From assembly GCA_910578115.1 (NCBI GenBank), contig CAJTPO010000063.1, positions 1-23,337 on the forward strand: a DNA stretch of 23,337 nt. Direction: 5' to 3'. The translations under genes were made by a program, and so were the position numbers. Below, piece by piece: positions 15,159 through 23,292 of this stretch (position 1 is the stretch's first letter; each line of letters starts with the position of its first letter). Source of the stretch: an uncultured Lachnospiraceae bacterium. Lineage in GTDB: Bacteria; Bacillota; Clostridia; Lachnospirales; Lachnospiraceae. Under the pieces are notes generated by a model. That model was not told where the DNA came from. It searched no databases and saw only the letters and a list, made by a program, of their open reading frames with translations.

Positions 15159-16739
15159 TTAATAATCGATCTCCCACTCATGCTCACCGCCCCAGTCGCC
15201 GATGGCGTTCGTCGTGATACCCTCAGAAGTCGTTACCTTTGTATCAAACCTGTAATTCATCTGCGGCACATACTGTCCGTCGATCTTCACATTGCTGTAC
15301 AGATACTGCACCGTATACTCCGTATGGGAATCTGCCCCCTCCTCTTCCGGCGGTTCATAGGAGATAACACTTCTCTGCACTCCGTCATCTTTCTGCTGCG
15401 TCCCCCAGACCGTAATGATCCCCTGTCGGTTAGCATAATCCTCGTTGCCAGGGAAAGAAAAGCTGACCTTCCCCTCTTCCCTGTGCAGTACCATCTGTTC
15501 CCGGCTGACGGGAATATAAACACTTCCTTCCCAGCATCCGGAATTCTCTTCAATGAATCCGTCCCGAATCTCCTGATACGTTTCCTCCGACACCAGCTCC
15601 CGTGCATACGCATAATTACCCGCGGCAAATTCATCAAAAGCCTTGCTGAAATAATCACTGACCTCTTTAGCACGATCAAGGCACGTTAATGTCTCCGTAA
15701 TACCCGTATCGTTGAGTGCGCCGTTTATTTCCGTGAGCAGCGCCGCATACGATTCCATGTGCGGCAGACTCAGCCTCACGTGGGGCATATCGATGACCGC
15801 ATACTGCTTCAACAGCCCGCCGATCTCCTCGGAAGATTCCGCCTGATATACCGTAAACATCCTGCGCAGCAGCTGTTCATATTCCGTATAACCACATGTA
15901 TCCTGCTCAATGTTTTCATCAAAAAACAATGTGCAGGTGTCCACCTCCTCCGTCACTTTAAACAGACGTGCATAGCAGGTAGACAATATTTCCAGGGTCT
16001 TCTGTCTCTCTACCCCCTGCTCCAGTACCCGCACACACTTCTCAACCGTTGCCAGCGTGCAGTTTTTCGCATTCAGTTCCGCAACTGCCTGATTCAACAC
16101 TGAAACACAGTAATAATGCAGCAGTCCTTCATCCTGCGTCTTCTCCCAGCCAGTATACAGAATCTGTTCCTCTTCTGCATCCATCTGTTGTTTGTCAAAA
16201 AGCTCCGCCAGGCTGCGATACGCTTCTGTTGAAGCAGGATCTGCCGCCACCGCCTTCTCATAAGCGGTCTGCGCCTTCCCGTAATCTTCTCCGGCCATGT
16301 ATCTGTCACCCTGAAAAAGCCTGAACGATGCCTTTACCGAAGGCAGACAGAACACGACAATACCGATAACCGAAAGCAAAATGACCCCTGCTGAAACCGC
16401 CATAATAATCTTCTGCCTTCTGACCTTCTTCTCCCGTTCCGCCCTTCTTCTTGCACGCTCCTCTTCCCGCCGGCTCATACGGATTTCAAAATCTTCTCTC
16501 CCATCGCCTGCCGTCTCTCTTCCCTGCGCAGCGCTTCCCTCCGCGGACACCCGGCCCATATCATGGACTTCCTTTTTCCCTCTGGCCGTCTTCCCACCGG
16601 ATACTGCCTTCTTTCCGCCAGCGGTTCTTTTTACTCCGCTGTTTTTCCGGCCGGCGGCTTTTTTCCCGGCTGCCGGCTTATTCTCAACCACTGTTATCTT
16701 CGTTTTCTTCTCTGCCAAATTACTGCTGTTATGCCCCAT
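15159..16739 (-). CDS. Single-pass membrane TPR protein with basic, Lys/Gly-rich cytoplasmic tail
   Basis: A 526-residue protein of unknown role. Residues 11-60 are low-complexity K/G/A/R (AAGKKAAGRKNSGVKRTAGG-like, as in histone H1 tails), 85-110 are Arg/Glu-rich (RREEERARRRAEREKKVRR), and one membrane helix spans 111-131. Outside, about 137-190 look like TPR repeats (FRLFQGDRYMAGEDYGKAQT, then AYEKAVAADPASTEAYRSLAE) followed by a helical region and a C-terminal beta-rich part with DDGVQRSVISYEP and WEIDY. The orientation (basic side in) follows the positive-inside rule. Start ATG 16739 has AGGA at five bases. The basic tail could bind nucleic acid or acidic phospholipid; this is inference. 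It precedes gpmI on the same strand. Confidence 0.75.
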   Translation of the reverse strand: MGHNSSNLAEKKTKITVVENKPAAGKKAAGRKNSGVKRTAGGKKAVSGGKTARGKKEVHDMGRVSAEGSAAQGRETAGDGREDFEIRMSRREEERARRRAEREKKVRRQKIIMAVSAGVILLSVIGIVVFCLPSVKASFRLFQGDRYMAGEDYGKAQTAYEKAVAADPASTEAYRSLAELFDKQQMDAEEEQILYTGWEKTQDEGLLHYYCVSVLNQAVAELNAKNCTLATVEKCVRVLEQGVERQKTLEILSTCYARLFKVTEEVDTCTLFFDENIEQDTCGYTEYEQLLRRMFTVYQAESSEEIGGLLKQYAVIDMPHVRLSLPHMESYAALLTEINGALNDTGITETLTCLDRAKEVSDYFSKAFDEFAAGNYAYARELVSEETYQEIRDGFIEENSGCWEGSVYIPVSREQMVLHREEGKVSFSFPGNEDYANRQGIITVWGTQQKDDGVQRSVISYEPPEEEGADSHTEYTVQYLYSNVKIDGQYVPQMNYRFDTKVTTSEGITTNAIGDWGGEHEWEIDY

Positions 16740-16817
16740 TTTGTCCTAACTCCCGCTTCATCATAAACAAAACAAACCACATCTGCCATTCACTGGCATA
16801 TTCATCACACCTTCACC

Positions 16818-16847
16818 ATAGTAGCATATTCCAAGGGATCTTGTCCA
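16818..16847 (-). promoter_or_regulatory. Probable promoter of the TPR protein gene
   Basis: Minus strand: -35 TGGACA (plus 16842-16847), 18-bp spacer, -10 TACTAT (plus 16818-16823). It lies about 80 bases upstream of ATG 16739 and is divergent from the plus-strand promoter at 16876. Confidence 0.5.
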
Positions 16848-16875
16848 GTTATTTAGTTGCCTTACCTGCTATAGA

Positions 16876-16904
16876 TTGTTACCGAAATATTCTTGTGATA
16901 AAAT
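16876..16904 (+). promoter_or_regulatory. Promoter of the YgjP-type metallopeptidase gene
   Basis: -35 TTGTTA (16876-16881), 17-bp spacer, extended -10 with TGA before TAAAAT (16899-16904). It gives a short leader of about 30 bases before ATG 16943. Confidence 0.65.
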
Positions 16905-16942
16905 AACAAAGACATCAAATACTCAGACACGGGAGAAAGACT

Positions 16943-17539
16943 ATGGATACTCAATTACGCATCAAATATCAAAGCAGACTGTACGAACTTCCCTACACGC
17001 TCATTCGCAGCAGACGCAAAAGCTATGCCATCAGCATCTCCTCTGAAGGGCAGATCACATTGCGTGTTCCTCTTACGACCAGTGACCGGCAGATTCGCCA
17101 TATTCTGACCGAAAAGCAGCACTGGATCATCACGAAATATCTGGAACAGCAGGAAAAACAGGCAAACAGGCCGGTCTCGGATCTGACTGATGCACAGCGC
17201 GATGCCTTGACGCAGCGCTATATTGCCGCGGCCAAAGAATATTTTCCAAAAAGAGCTGCCTATTTTCACCAGTTCACCGGCGGCACATACAACCGTATCA
17301 CCATAAGGGATCAAAAAACTCGCTGGGGAAGCTGCAGCGCAAAAGGCACGCTCTCCTTCAACTGGCGTCTTATGCTGGCTCCGCCTGCCATTCTGGATTA
17401 CGTAGTCGTTCATGAACTCTGTCATCTGACACACATGGATCATTCCGCCGCGTTCTGGCAGGCCGTGGAATCCGTATACCCGGACTACCGCAGCGCCCGC
17501 CAATGGCTAAAAGAACACGGTCAGGAGCTGATTCTGTGA
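16943..17539 (+). CDS. YgjP-like M48-family metallopeptidase (DUF45)
   Basis: A 198-residue cytosolic protein. The zinc site is HELCHLTHMDH (His 157, His 161, third ligand His 167, catalytic Glu 158). Upstream is TRWGSCSAKGTLSFNWRLML, the RWGSCS motif that defines the YgjP/DUF45 group, and the N-terminus contains IRSRRKSYAISIS, another family mark. No signal peptide. The start at 16943 has GGGAG seven bases upstream. Substrates of this family are not well known. It is one of two plus-strand genes in the window; its TGA stop directly meets the stop of the convergent DEAD-box helicase gene, forming TGATCA, with no terminator in the space between. Confidence 0.9.
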   Translation: MDTQLRIKYQSRLYELPYTLIRSRRKSYAISISSEGQITLRVPLTTSDRQIRHILTEKQHWIITKYLEQQEKQANRPVSDLTDAQRDALTQRYIAAAKEYFPKRAAYFHQFTGGTYNRITIRDQKTRWGSCSAKGTLSFNWRLMLAPPAILDYVVVHELCHLTHMDHSAAFWQAVESVYPDYRSARQWLKEHGQELIL

Positions 17540-19204
17540 TCAGCCCTGTTTCCTTGTTTTGACACGCAGCGACGCATAATGACTGTTTCTGTCGCTGCCG
17601 CGCTGTCGTCCTCTATCACTTCTCTGTCCGGTTTTACGACTAAAGCTCTCATATTTACCGCTTCGCCCATTATTTCCGCTGTCTCTTCGATGTCCCCGGC
17701 TGCCTGATCTCCTGTCAAAAGAGAATTTCTCCGATTTAATATCCTCGATTTCGGCTCCCAGTTTCATCTGCATAAATGCCGCGGCAATCTCCACCGCGCT
17801 GTGTTCTCCCAGCGCGATCTCGTCCAGAATATACCCTGTGGCACGGCTGATATCCTGCTGTTCCGTCACCCGAACCGCTTCCTTCAATATTTTGGCGGCC
17901 TTTCTGGATGTAATATCCGCCGCACTGGGAATTTTTCTCTCCTTGATCCTGGTGTGGCACACACGCTCAATGTCTCTGATCTTATAAGCTTCTCTGCCGG
18001 ATACCAGCGTAAAGGAACGTCCCGTCTTGCCGGCGCGTCCCGTCCTGCCAATCCTGTGCACATAATACTCGATATCCTCCGGCACGTCATAATTGTAGAC
18101 AGCCTCCACATCATTTACGTCGATTCCTCTCGCCGCCACATCGGTTGCGATCAGAATCCCTGCCCTGCCGCTGCGGAACAGATTCATGACCGTATCGCGC
18201 TGATGCTGAGACAGATCGCCATGCAGCCCCTCCGCTTCATAGCCCCTTTCCTTCAGATGTTCTGTCAGTTCGTCTACCATCCGTTTGGTATTACAGAAGA
18301 TCAAGGCTCTTTTCGGATCATAATAATCGATCAGCCGACATAAAACCTCTTCCTTATCCTGTCTGCGCACCTGATAGTATGCCTGCCGGATCAGAGGAAT
18401 CGTCACTTCCTCCGGCGTCATCTTGACATATACGGCATTCTTCTGATAGGTCTTTGTCAATTCCAGGATCGGCTCCGGCATGGTAGCCGAGAAGAGTCCT
18501 GTCTGTCTTACTTCCGGCATCTGCTTTAAAATAGTCTCGATGTCCTCCCGGAATCCCATATTAAGCATCTCATCCGCCTCGTCGAGCACCACCGTGTGAA
18601 CATTTTCCATCTTTAAAGTATGCCTGCGCATGTGATCCATCACACGTCCCGGAGTACCCACAATGATCTGTGCACCGCCTTTCAGACACTTGATCTGTCT
18701 GACAATATCCTGTCCGCCATAAATCGGAAGCACCTTGATCCCATGCATATATTTGGAAAACTTCCGCAGCTCCTCTGCCGCCTGCATGGCCAGTTCTCTG
18801 GTAGGACATAAGATCACTGCCTGCAGATTACGGTTATTGACATCAATCTTCTGCAAAATGGGAATCCCAAAAGCCGCCGTCTTGCCGGTACCGGTCTGGG
18901 CCTGTCCAATCATATCCTGTCCTGTCATAAAAAGTGGAATCGCCTGTTCCTGAATCGGTGTCATCTGCTCATAACCAAGCTCCTTCACGGCGCGAAGAAT
19001 TCTCTCATCGATCTGCGCATCTTCATATCTCATTCTCATCTCTCCCTGCTGTTCTTTTTCTGCTTCTGCATCCTGTCTGCCCTCTGCCCGTTCATTTCCG
19101 GTCATGATCTGATCACCATATAATCTGTCATAACGTTCCTGTGTCAAAATCTCCTTTTCTAAAAAAATCTCGAATTCCTCTCCTCTTCTCTTCCGTCTGC
19201 CCAT
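17540..19204 (-). CDS. DEAD-box ATP-dependent RNA helicase (CshA-like)
   Basis: A 554-residue helicase for RNA unwinding in ribosome assembly, mRNA decay or cold adaptation. All motifs are visible: Q motif GYEQMTPIQEQ (77-87), AQTGTGKT (102-109), PTRELA (134-139), TPGR (184-187), DEAD (208-211), SAT (239-241), TDVAARGID (354-362), HRIGRTGR (383-390). Residues 430-485 resemble the CshA dimerisation region, and the tail (495-554) is rich in Arg, Gly, Ser (RRSGSRGHRRDSG and similar) for RNA binding. Start choice is uncertain: ATG 19204 has GGAG at five bases and adds a charged N-terminal 57-residue segment; MRYEDAQIDER (start near 19033) is the usual family start and also has GGGAG. A long leader with a hairpin separates it from mecA. 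Confidence 0.92.
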   Translation of the reverse strand: MGRRKRRGEEFEIFLEKEILTQERYDRLYGDQIMTGNERAEGRQDAEAEKEQQGEMRMRYEDAQIDERILRAVKELGYEQMTPIQEQAIPLFMTGQDMIGQAQTGTGKTAAFGIPILQKIDVNNRNLQAVILCPTRELAMQAAEELRKFSKYMHGIKVLPIYGGQDIVRQIKCLKGGAQIIVGTPGRVMDHMRRHTLKMENVHTVVLDEADEMLNMGFREDIETILKQMPEVRQTGLFSATMPEPILELTKTYQKNAVYVKMTPEEVTIPLIRQAYYQVRRQDKEEVLCRLIDYYDPKRALIFCNTKRMVDELTEHLKERGYEAEGLHGDLSQHQRDTVMNLFRSGRAGILIATDVAARGIDVNDVEAVYNYDVPEDIEYYVHRIGRTGRAGKTGRSFTLVSGREAYKIRDIERVCHTRIKERKIPSAADITSRKAAKILKEAVRVTEQQDISRATGYILDEIALGEHSAVEIAAAFMQMKLGAEIEDIKSEKFSFDRRSGSRGHRRDSGNNGRSGKYESFSRKTGQRSDRGRQRGSDRNSHYASLRVKTRKQG

Positions 19205-19305
19205 ACTCTCTCCATTTCCTGTTCTCTTTCTGATCATGCAGTCAATACGACATAATGCTGTCTTATCGTTATTGGCAATCATCCACGGCAAACCTGCACA
19301 ACAAT

Positions 19306-19341
19306 TGCTGCCAAACCTGAACTCTCTCAGACATGGCAGCA
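19306..19341 (-). promoter_or_regulatory. Strong hairpin in the mecA-helicase gap
   Basis: On the minus strand TGCTGCCA pairs with TGGCAGCA and the stem continues through G-U pairs to CTGA/TCAG, giving about 15 paired positions with one mismatch and a GAGAGT loop. It lies about 60 bases after the mecA stop and about 100 before the helicase start. Only ATTGTTGT follows, not a clean T-run, so it could be a poor terminator or a structured leader. Confidence 0.55.
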
Positions 19342-19400
19342 TCTGCATACATTCCTATTAACTGATATATGATCCTTCCATCCCGCATTTCGACAACGCA

Positions 19401-20060
19401 TCAGGCAAGATAAATTTTTCGCAGTCTGCTCACTGCCCTGTCTGCAATCAGGCACTCTCCGTGTTCCTCCAGATACTGCATCCGCTCTTCGGAAACCGCA
19501 ATCAGATTCCCGAACTCTACTGCCTGCGCACTGATCTTGTTAAACATTTTGTAAGATAATCTGTTCTTCTCCATCACAAGATAGTACACATTACTCTCTT
19601 TGTACAGATGACTCTTTACCGATACAGAATTCGGAATCGATGCCGTAAACTGCATAACCTGATGAAGCGATGCAAAGACAAACATACGTCTGTTCTCGTC
19701 AAATCCCTCTGCGCTCTGCCCGCTCTCCATTTCAGCCTGATCCTGTCTCCCAAGCTCATCACTTACCCCCTGCAGTACATCCTTCAAATGCTGCAGAATA
19801 TCTTTAAATCCCATGGGTCCTTCATCCGTAAAGGTGACCACCAGCCCTTTATCCTTCAATGGTGTGATCTGCATGGCGATATTCTCTCCGTTGATCTGAT
19901 AGCCGATCTCATCATGTGCACGCTCGATTATATCGCGCAGGAATCCTTCGCCCTTCTCATTCCTCTCGAAAATATCTGACAGAGTCAAGCCATATTCCAA
20001 CATATCTTCCGCTGTAATAATACACTGCACTGTAGCTTCATTGATCTTCTTATATTTCAT
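19401..20060 (-). CDS. mecA: Adaptor protein MecA
   Basis: A 219-residue adaptor that in Bacillus hands substrates such as ComK to the ClpC-ClpP protease. The N-terminal substrate-binding domain (MKYKKINEATVQCIITAEDML, then LSDIFERNEKGEGFLRDIIE) and the C-terminal ClpC-binding domain (residues ~130-219: MFVFASLHQVMQFTASIP, ESNVYYLVMEKNRL, ISAQAVEFG) match the MecA fold; an acidic Gln/Glu linker joins them near 105-130. The start ATG 20060 is chosen because it gives the normal family beginning; a TTG twelve codons upstream has no better RBS. It has its own likely promoter at 20141-20168. Confidence 0.85.
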   Translation of the reverse strand: MKYKKINEATVQCIITAEDMLEYGLTLSDIFERNEKGEGFLRDIIERAHDEIGYQINGENIAMQITPLKDKGLVVTFTDEGPMGFKDILQHLKDVLQGVSDELGRQDQAEMESGQSAEGFDENRRMFVFASLHQVMQFTASIPNSVSVKSHLYKESNVYYLVMEKNRLSYKMFNKISAQAVEFGNLIAVSEERMQYLEEHGECLIADRAVSRLRKIYLA

Positions 20061-20140
20061 ATAGCACGTTATCCTCTGTTTTCTACCTGCCTTCAAGCCT
20101 TAAATCCGCTCCTGCCAGGATTGATCGGCGCAGGCGGTTT

Positions 20141-20168
20141 TGTATATTGCCGTTGTCGTCAGGTGCAA
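20141..20168 (-). promoter_or_regulatory. Possible promoter of mecA
   Basis: Minus strand: -35 TTGCAC (plus 20163-20168), 16-bp spacer, -10 TATACA (plus 20141-20146). A CCTGC/GCAGG hairpin lies in the leader between it and the start. Confidence 0.45.
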
Positions 20169-20185
20169 TATTATTCTAACATAAA

Positions 20186-20226
20186 AATACGCAATAAGAA
20201 AGAATCTTATCGCGTATTATTTTTTA
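20186..20226. terminator. Bidirectional terminator between the M56 gene and mecA
   Basis: AATACGC-A-ATAAGA (20186-20199) pairs with TCTTAT-C-GCGTATT (20205-20218), 13 bp with one mismatch. A T-run follows on the plus strand (20220-20225) and TTTTT on the minus strand (plus 20183-20187). It most likely ends the BlaI-M56 transcript. Confidence 0.75.
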
Positions 20227-20290
20227 ATTCGATATTTTCGTTACTTTACCCATATTATTCGTTTTTATACCTGGATAGGAGTAATCATTA

Positions 20291-22393
20291 CTACCGATCA
20301 CGTCTTCCACACACATAATCGGCACTTACATTCGGCATTCTCAGCAAAAACTTATGTTCGCCAAAGCTGCCGACATCCACAGGGAATTCAATCAGGGACA
20401 GATAGCCGAACCGGACATCACTGCTGTTTGCCAGTTTCAGGCCAATCCCTGTTATCAACGTAACAGCCTCGCGCCCTTCTCCCGTCATCTGGAAACAGGC
20501 AGATCCCTCATCCCATATCACTTTCTCCACATCATCGCCGTTATACCGCGAAATATCGACACTGCCAATCTCTTCCGTCCCATTCTGAATAAGGCTCACC
20601 GTTCTTTCTTCCTGCTCTTGTGTGAGCAGCAATTCTATTCCCTGCTCTTCGATCTGCCTTCGGTAATCCTCTTCCTCAAAACAATACAATTCTATCGTAC
20701 CGGTATCATACCTGTCCGCCACATAAAGACGCCAGATCTCACTGGTATTGGTGTTGACCACACATTCTGTGAATGCAAAACTCCTGGGCAGGCCATCCGA
20801 CTCTGCTTCTTCCAGAATCTTCACTTTTATTCCGCCTGATAATGTCGGCAGCCACGGCTCATCAAAAGTATTGACATCCCCGTCAATCTCAATCTTCATC
20901 CCCCTGCACCCATACTCTTCCGTATAAAGGCCATAGAATTCAATGCCGCTCTCCCCTTCCTGCAAAAGCCGATACCACTGACCGTCTTCCATAGGGCACT
21001 CCGTCTCCTCAAACAAATACTCATAATATTTGCCCGTATCCACCATCTCTGCGGATTCCAGTGCAGTATCCTCCATACTGAACAGCAGCTTCTCAAACTC
21101 TGTCTGCTCACTTCCAACTGCCGTCACATCCTGCTGTCCCTGATTTGTCTCCTCACTCCGTCGCTCCTGCGCAGCATCTTCCTTCTCTGCCGCCTTTTGA
21201 CCGTCTGTACTGCCGGACATCAGATCCCCTTTGTTTGTCAGAAGGATCTCTTTCCCTTTCCCGGCCGCATCACTGTCCGACGACTCCGGGCCTGTAAAAG
21301 CGCACCCACAGGCTAAAATCATCACAGACGCTGCGAGTACCGCCGCTGTCCTGCTGTTCTTCTTCTTTGCTGCAATCATGGAAATTCTCTCCTTTACACT
21401 GTTCCCCCGGCCGCCCACGATCAGGACTGCCCCTGCACCTCTCATTGCCGTCCCTCTGTTGACAAAAAGATCGAGCAATGTTCTTCCATAGGCGAACCGC
21501 TCCTTCTCTCCCAGGATCCTGATCACACGTTCATCACATGCCAGCTCACTGTCTCTTCTGGCAGCGTATGCCGCCACCCAGATCAAAGGATAAAACCAGT
21601 ACACAACACACAATATGCTGCGCAAAAACGCCCAAAAGACATCTCCCTGTATGAAATGCGCATATTCATGTGCCAGCACGTGCCGCAGTCTTCCTTTATC
21701 CTGCCAGATCTGCGGTTCCATATAGATATTACGTCCTACCAGGCATGGTCCCGGAAGCCCTTTGACCAGAAACACCCGTATCCGTCGTACCTTCACGCGT
21801 TTTCTCCAGATTCCAGGCAGCTCATCAGCCGGAACTTCTACTCTCCTGCGATGCAGATATCTTACAAGCCGCAGATGATTGACCAGCATGCAGCCGCCAA
21901 TCCCCACCGCACCAAAAATCCACAGACCCATTATAAGGGTGCGTATCCGCATTATCTCCAGCTCTCCCATACCTTCCCGGGTCGTACTCTCATTTTCAGT
22001 GTGTCCTTTGGTCAGAAGCTGTTTTGTCTTTTGTCCTCCTGTCTGCTGCACATCAACTTGTCCCGTCTCCCGTCCGGCACTTTCTGCCGCACCGTACTCT
22101 GCCTTATCCGTCGCATTGTTCACCAGACTGTTCCATCCTTCTATTGCATTCCGGATATCAGTCTTTGAAGTCGCCCCCGCTTCCGCTTCCCCCACACTGC
22201 GCTCCGGCCACACCGGTACCAGATTTAAAACACTGAATGTGCTGCTGCCAAAAGACAACGGCAGAAGCAGCCGTAAAGCAACTATGCTCCAAAGGACATA
22301 TCGAAATTTCATGCTGATCCTTCCCCTGGTTAAATACCGCAAAAGCAGAATCGCACCTATCAGCAGCGTCACGCTCATCAAAATCTCCGCCAT
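20291..22393 (-). CDS. BlaR1/MecR1-like M56 zinc metallopeptidase with a non-penicillin-binding sensor region
   Basis: A 700-residue membrane protease acting with the BlaI-like repressor just upstream (seven bases apart). Membrane helices at about 5-20, 30-48, 150-172 and 255-275 frame the cytoplasmic zinc site HEYAH (242-246) with ACDE (285-288, ExxCDE third ligand), the M56 hallmark. A last helix (348-364, ending ILACGC) leads to a ~330-residue extracellular part that starts with a Glu/Gln/Lys-rich linker (365-430). That part has no SxxK-type active site expected of a BlaR1 penicillin sensor, so it senses something else. A lipobox-like LACGC after the last helix is notable. In the paradigm the protease is activated from outside and cleaves its repressor. 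Start ATG 22393 has GAGGA. Confidence 0.85.
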   Translation of the reverse strand: MAEILMSVTLLIGAILLLRYLTRGRISMKFRYVLWSIVALRLLLPLSFGSSTFSVLNLVPVWPERSVGEAEAGATSKTDIRNAIEGWNSLVNNATDKAEYGAAESAGRETGQVDVQQTGGQKTKQLLTKGHTENESTTREGMGELEIMRIRTLIMGLWIFGAVGIGGCMLVNHLRLVRYLHRRRVEVPADELPGIWRKRVKVRRIRVFLVKGLPGPCLVGRNIYMEPQIWQDKGRLRHVLAHEYAHFIQGDVFWAFLRSILCVVYWFYPLIWVAAYAARRDSELACDERVIRILGEKERFAYGRTLLDLFVNRGTAMRGAGAVLIVGGRGNSVKERISMIAAKKKNSRTAAVLAASVMILACGCAFTGPESSDSDAAGKGKEILLTNKGDLMSGSTDGQKAAEKEDAAQERRSEETNQGQQDVTAVGSEQTEFEKLLFSMEDTALESAEMVDTGKYYEYLFEETECPMEDGQWYRLLQEGESGIEFYGLYTEEYGCRGMKIEIDGDVNTFDEPWLPTLSGGIKVKILEEAESDGLPRSFAFTECVVNTNTSEIWRLYVADRYDTGTIELYCFEEEDYRRQIEEQGIELLLTQEQEERTVSLIQNGTEEIGSVDISRYNGDDVEKVIWDEGSACFQMTGEGREAVTLITGIGLKLANSSDVRFGYLSLIEFPVDVGSFGEHKFLLRMPNVSADYVCGRRDR

Positions 22394-22400
22394 ATCTTCC

Positions 22401-22787
22401 TCACTCCTCTCTCAAACGGTTCTCTTCTTCGGCCCTGCGCAGAATTTCATACATCTCCGCGATCTCTTCCCTGGACACTGCTCTCTTCTCTACCATTGTA
22501 TTAAGCATCAGTCCCATTCTACCATCAAACACCTTCTCCAGAAATTCTTCTGTTTCCTGCAAAACAGCCTCATCTCTCCCGATCTCCGGATAATACAGTT
22601 TAGCCCGCTCCCCGTCCACATGATAGATTGCCTCCTTCTCTTCCATGCGACGCAGGAAGGTCATCACCGTATGCTTACTCCATCCTGTCGAATCTTTAAA
22701 ATGATTCGTCAACTGCATCATCGTCTGCGGTGCATCCTGCCATAACAAGGTCATTACCTTCCACTCAGCTTCCGATAATTTAATCAT
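22401..22787 (-). CDS. BlaI/MecI-type transcriptional repressor
   Basis: A 128-residue winged-helix repressor. The N-terminus LSEAEWKVMTLLWQDAPQTM is the signature of the BlaI/MecI family, followed by GWSKHTVMTFLRRMEEK (recognition helix) and the wing YHVDGERAKLYYPEI. The C-terminal helices (75-120) form the dimer and carry the cleavage region. The start MIKLSEAE at 22787 has GGAGG five bases upstream; the longer start at 22799 would place the SD inside the coding region. It heads a two-gene operon with the M56 protease and should bind the paired palindromes at 22808-22825 and 22842-22859. Confidence 0.92.
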   Translation of the reverse strand: MIKLSEAEWKVMTLLWQDAPQTMMQLTNHFKDSTGWSKHTVMTFLRRMEEKEAIYHVDGERAKLYYPEIGRDEAVLQETEEFLEKVFDGRMGLMLNTMVEKRAVSREEIAEMYEILRRAEEENRLREE

Positions 22788-22807
22788 TTCATCCTCCATT
22801 TCCTTTT

Positions 22808-22825
22808 GGTTGACATATGCCTACC
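22808..22825. promoter_or_regulatory. Candidate BlaI-type operator, copy 2
   Basis: GGTTGACATATGCCTACC. It is a near-palindrome centred on CATATG and an inverted copy of the site at 22842, differing at two positions. It lies downstream of the -10 box, at the transcription start region. Confidence 0.65.
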
Positions 22826-22828
22826 TAT

Positions 22829-22857
22829 AATATAGCTCATTGGTAGTCATATGGCAA
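22829..22857 (-). promoter_or_regulatory. Promoter of the BlaI-M56 operon
   Basis: Minus strand: -35 TTGCCA (plus 22852-22857), 17-bp spacer, -10 TATATT (plus 22829-22834). The -35 lies inside operator copy 1 and the start region is covered by copy 2. Confidence 0.65.
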
Positions 22858-22859
22858 CC
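22842..22859. promoter_or_regulatory. Candidate BlaI-type operator, copy 1
   Basis: GGTAGTCATATGGCAACC, overlapping the -35 box. With copy 2 it brackets the promoter, centres 34 bp apart, about three helical turns. The sequence differs from the classic TACA/TGTA BlaI box. Confidence 0.65.
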
Positions 22860-22933
22860 ACTTTTATCCTTATATTTTAATCGAATTGTCTGCCTTATTC
22901 TTTTATTATTTTAAATTATCTGTTAAAATAGTG

Positions 22934-22963
22934 TTAAGAAACAGAAATGTATGACGATATAAT
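22934..22963 (+). promoter_or_regulatory. Possible promoter of the small right-edge gene
   Basis: -35 TTAAGA (22934-22939), 18-bp spacer, perfect -10 TATAAT (22958-22963) in AT-rich sequence, followed about 20 bases later by AAAAGGAGGG. Confidence 0.5.
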
Positions 22964-23038
22964 TTATAGAACACGAATCAAAAAGGAGGGATTACCGCAA
23001 AATATGCATATGGAAATAACTACAGAGTGGAAGCGGTT

Positions 23039-23254
23039 ATGGCGATCACCCCGTTAAAGAGAGTCACCTCGGAAGACAAAAATCGCCAGTCCGGACAGAA
23101 CCCGTCCCAGACATTTGCAGACACATTTTTTTCCAGGGTGTTGGACGAGGCATGTGAACAGGAACGGGCTAAGAATATCCACATTTATACCAATGGCTAT
23201 ACCAAAGATGCCCTTCCTTATCACACTTTCATCAAGATGAAAGAATATTGTTAG
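23039..23254 (+). CDS. Small protein of unknown function
   Basis: A 71-residue protein starting MAITPLKRVTSEDKNRQ and ending YHTFIKMKEYC. It is hydrophilic, without signal peptide or membrane helix; I do not recognise a family. The last third (NIHIYTNGYTKDALPYHTFI) is polar and ends in a Tyr-Cys terminus. The start is unsure: a GTG at 23027 is in frame but lacks an RBS. The nearest strong SD (AAAGGAGGG, 22982-22990) serves a short overlapping frame from ATG 23004 to a stop at 23057, suggesting translational coupling. A terminator-like hairpin follows, which supports this being a real transcription unit. Confidence 0.55.
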   Translation: MAITPLKRVTSEDKNRQSGQNPSQTFADTFFSRVLDEACEQERAKNIHIYTNGYTKDALPYHTFIKMKEYC

Positions 23255-23292
23255 CAGAAATATACAAAACAAAAGCCGATGCGAGAGTGTAA

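Noticed and set aside
20291..22787. Beta-lactam resistance operon
   Set aside because: BlaI and M56 genes are present, but no beta-lactamase or PBP gene is nearby and the sensor part lacks penicillin-binding motifs.
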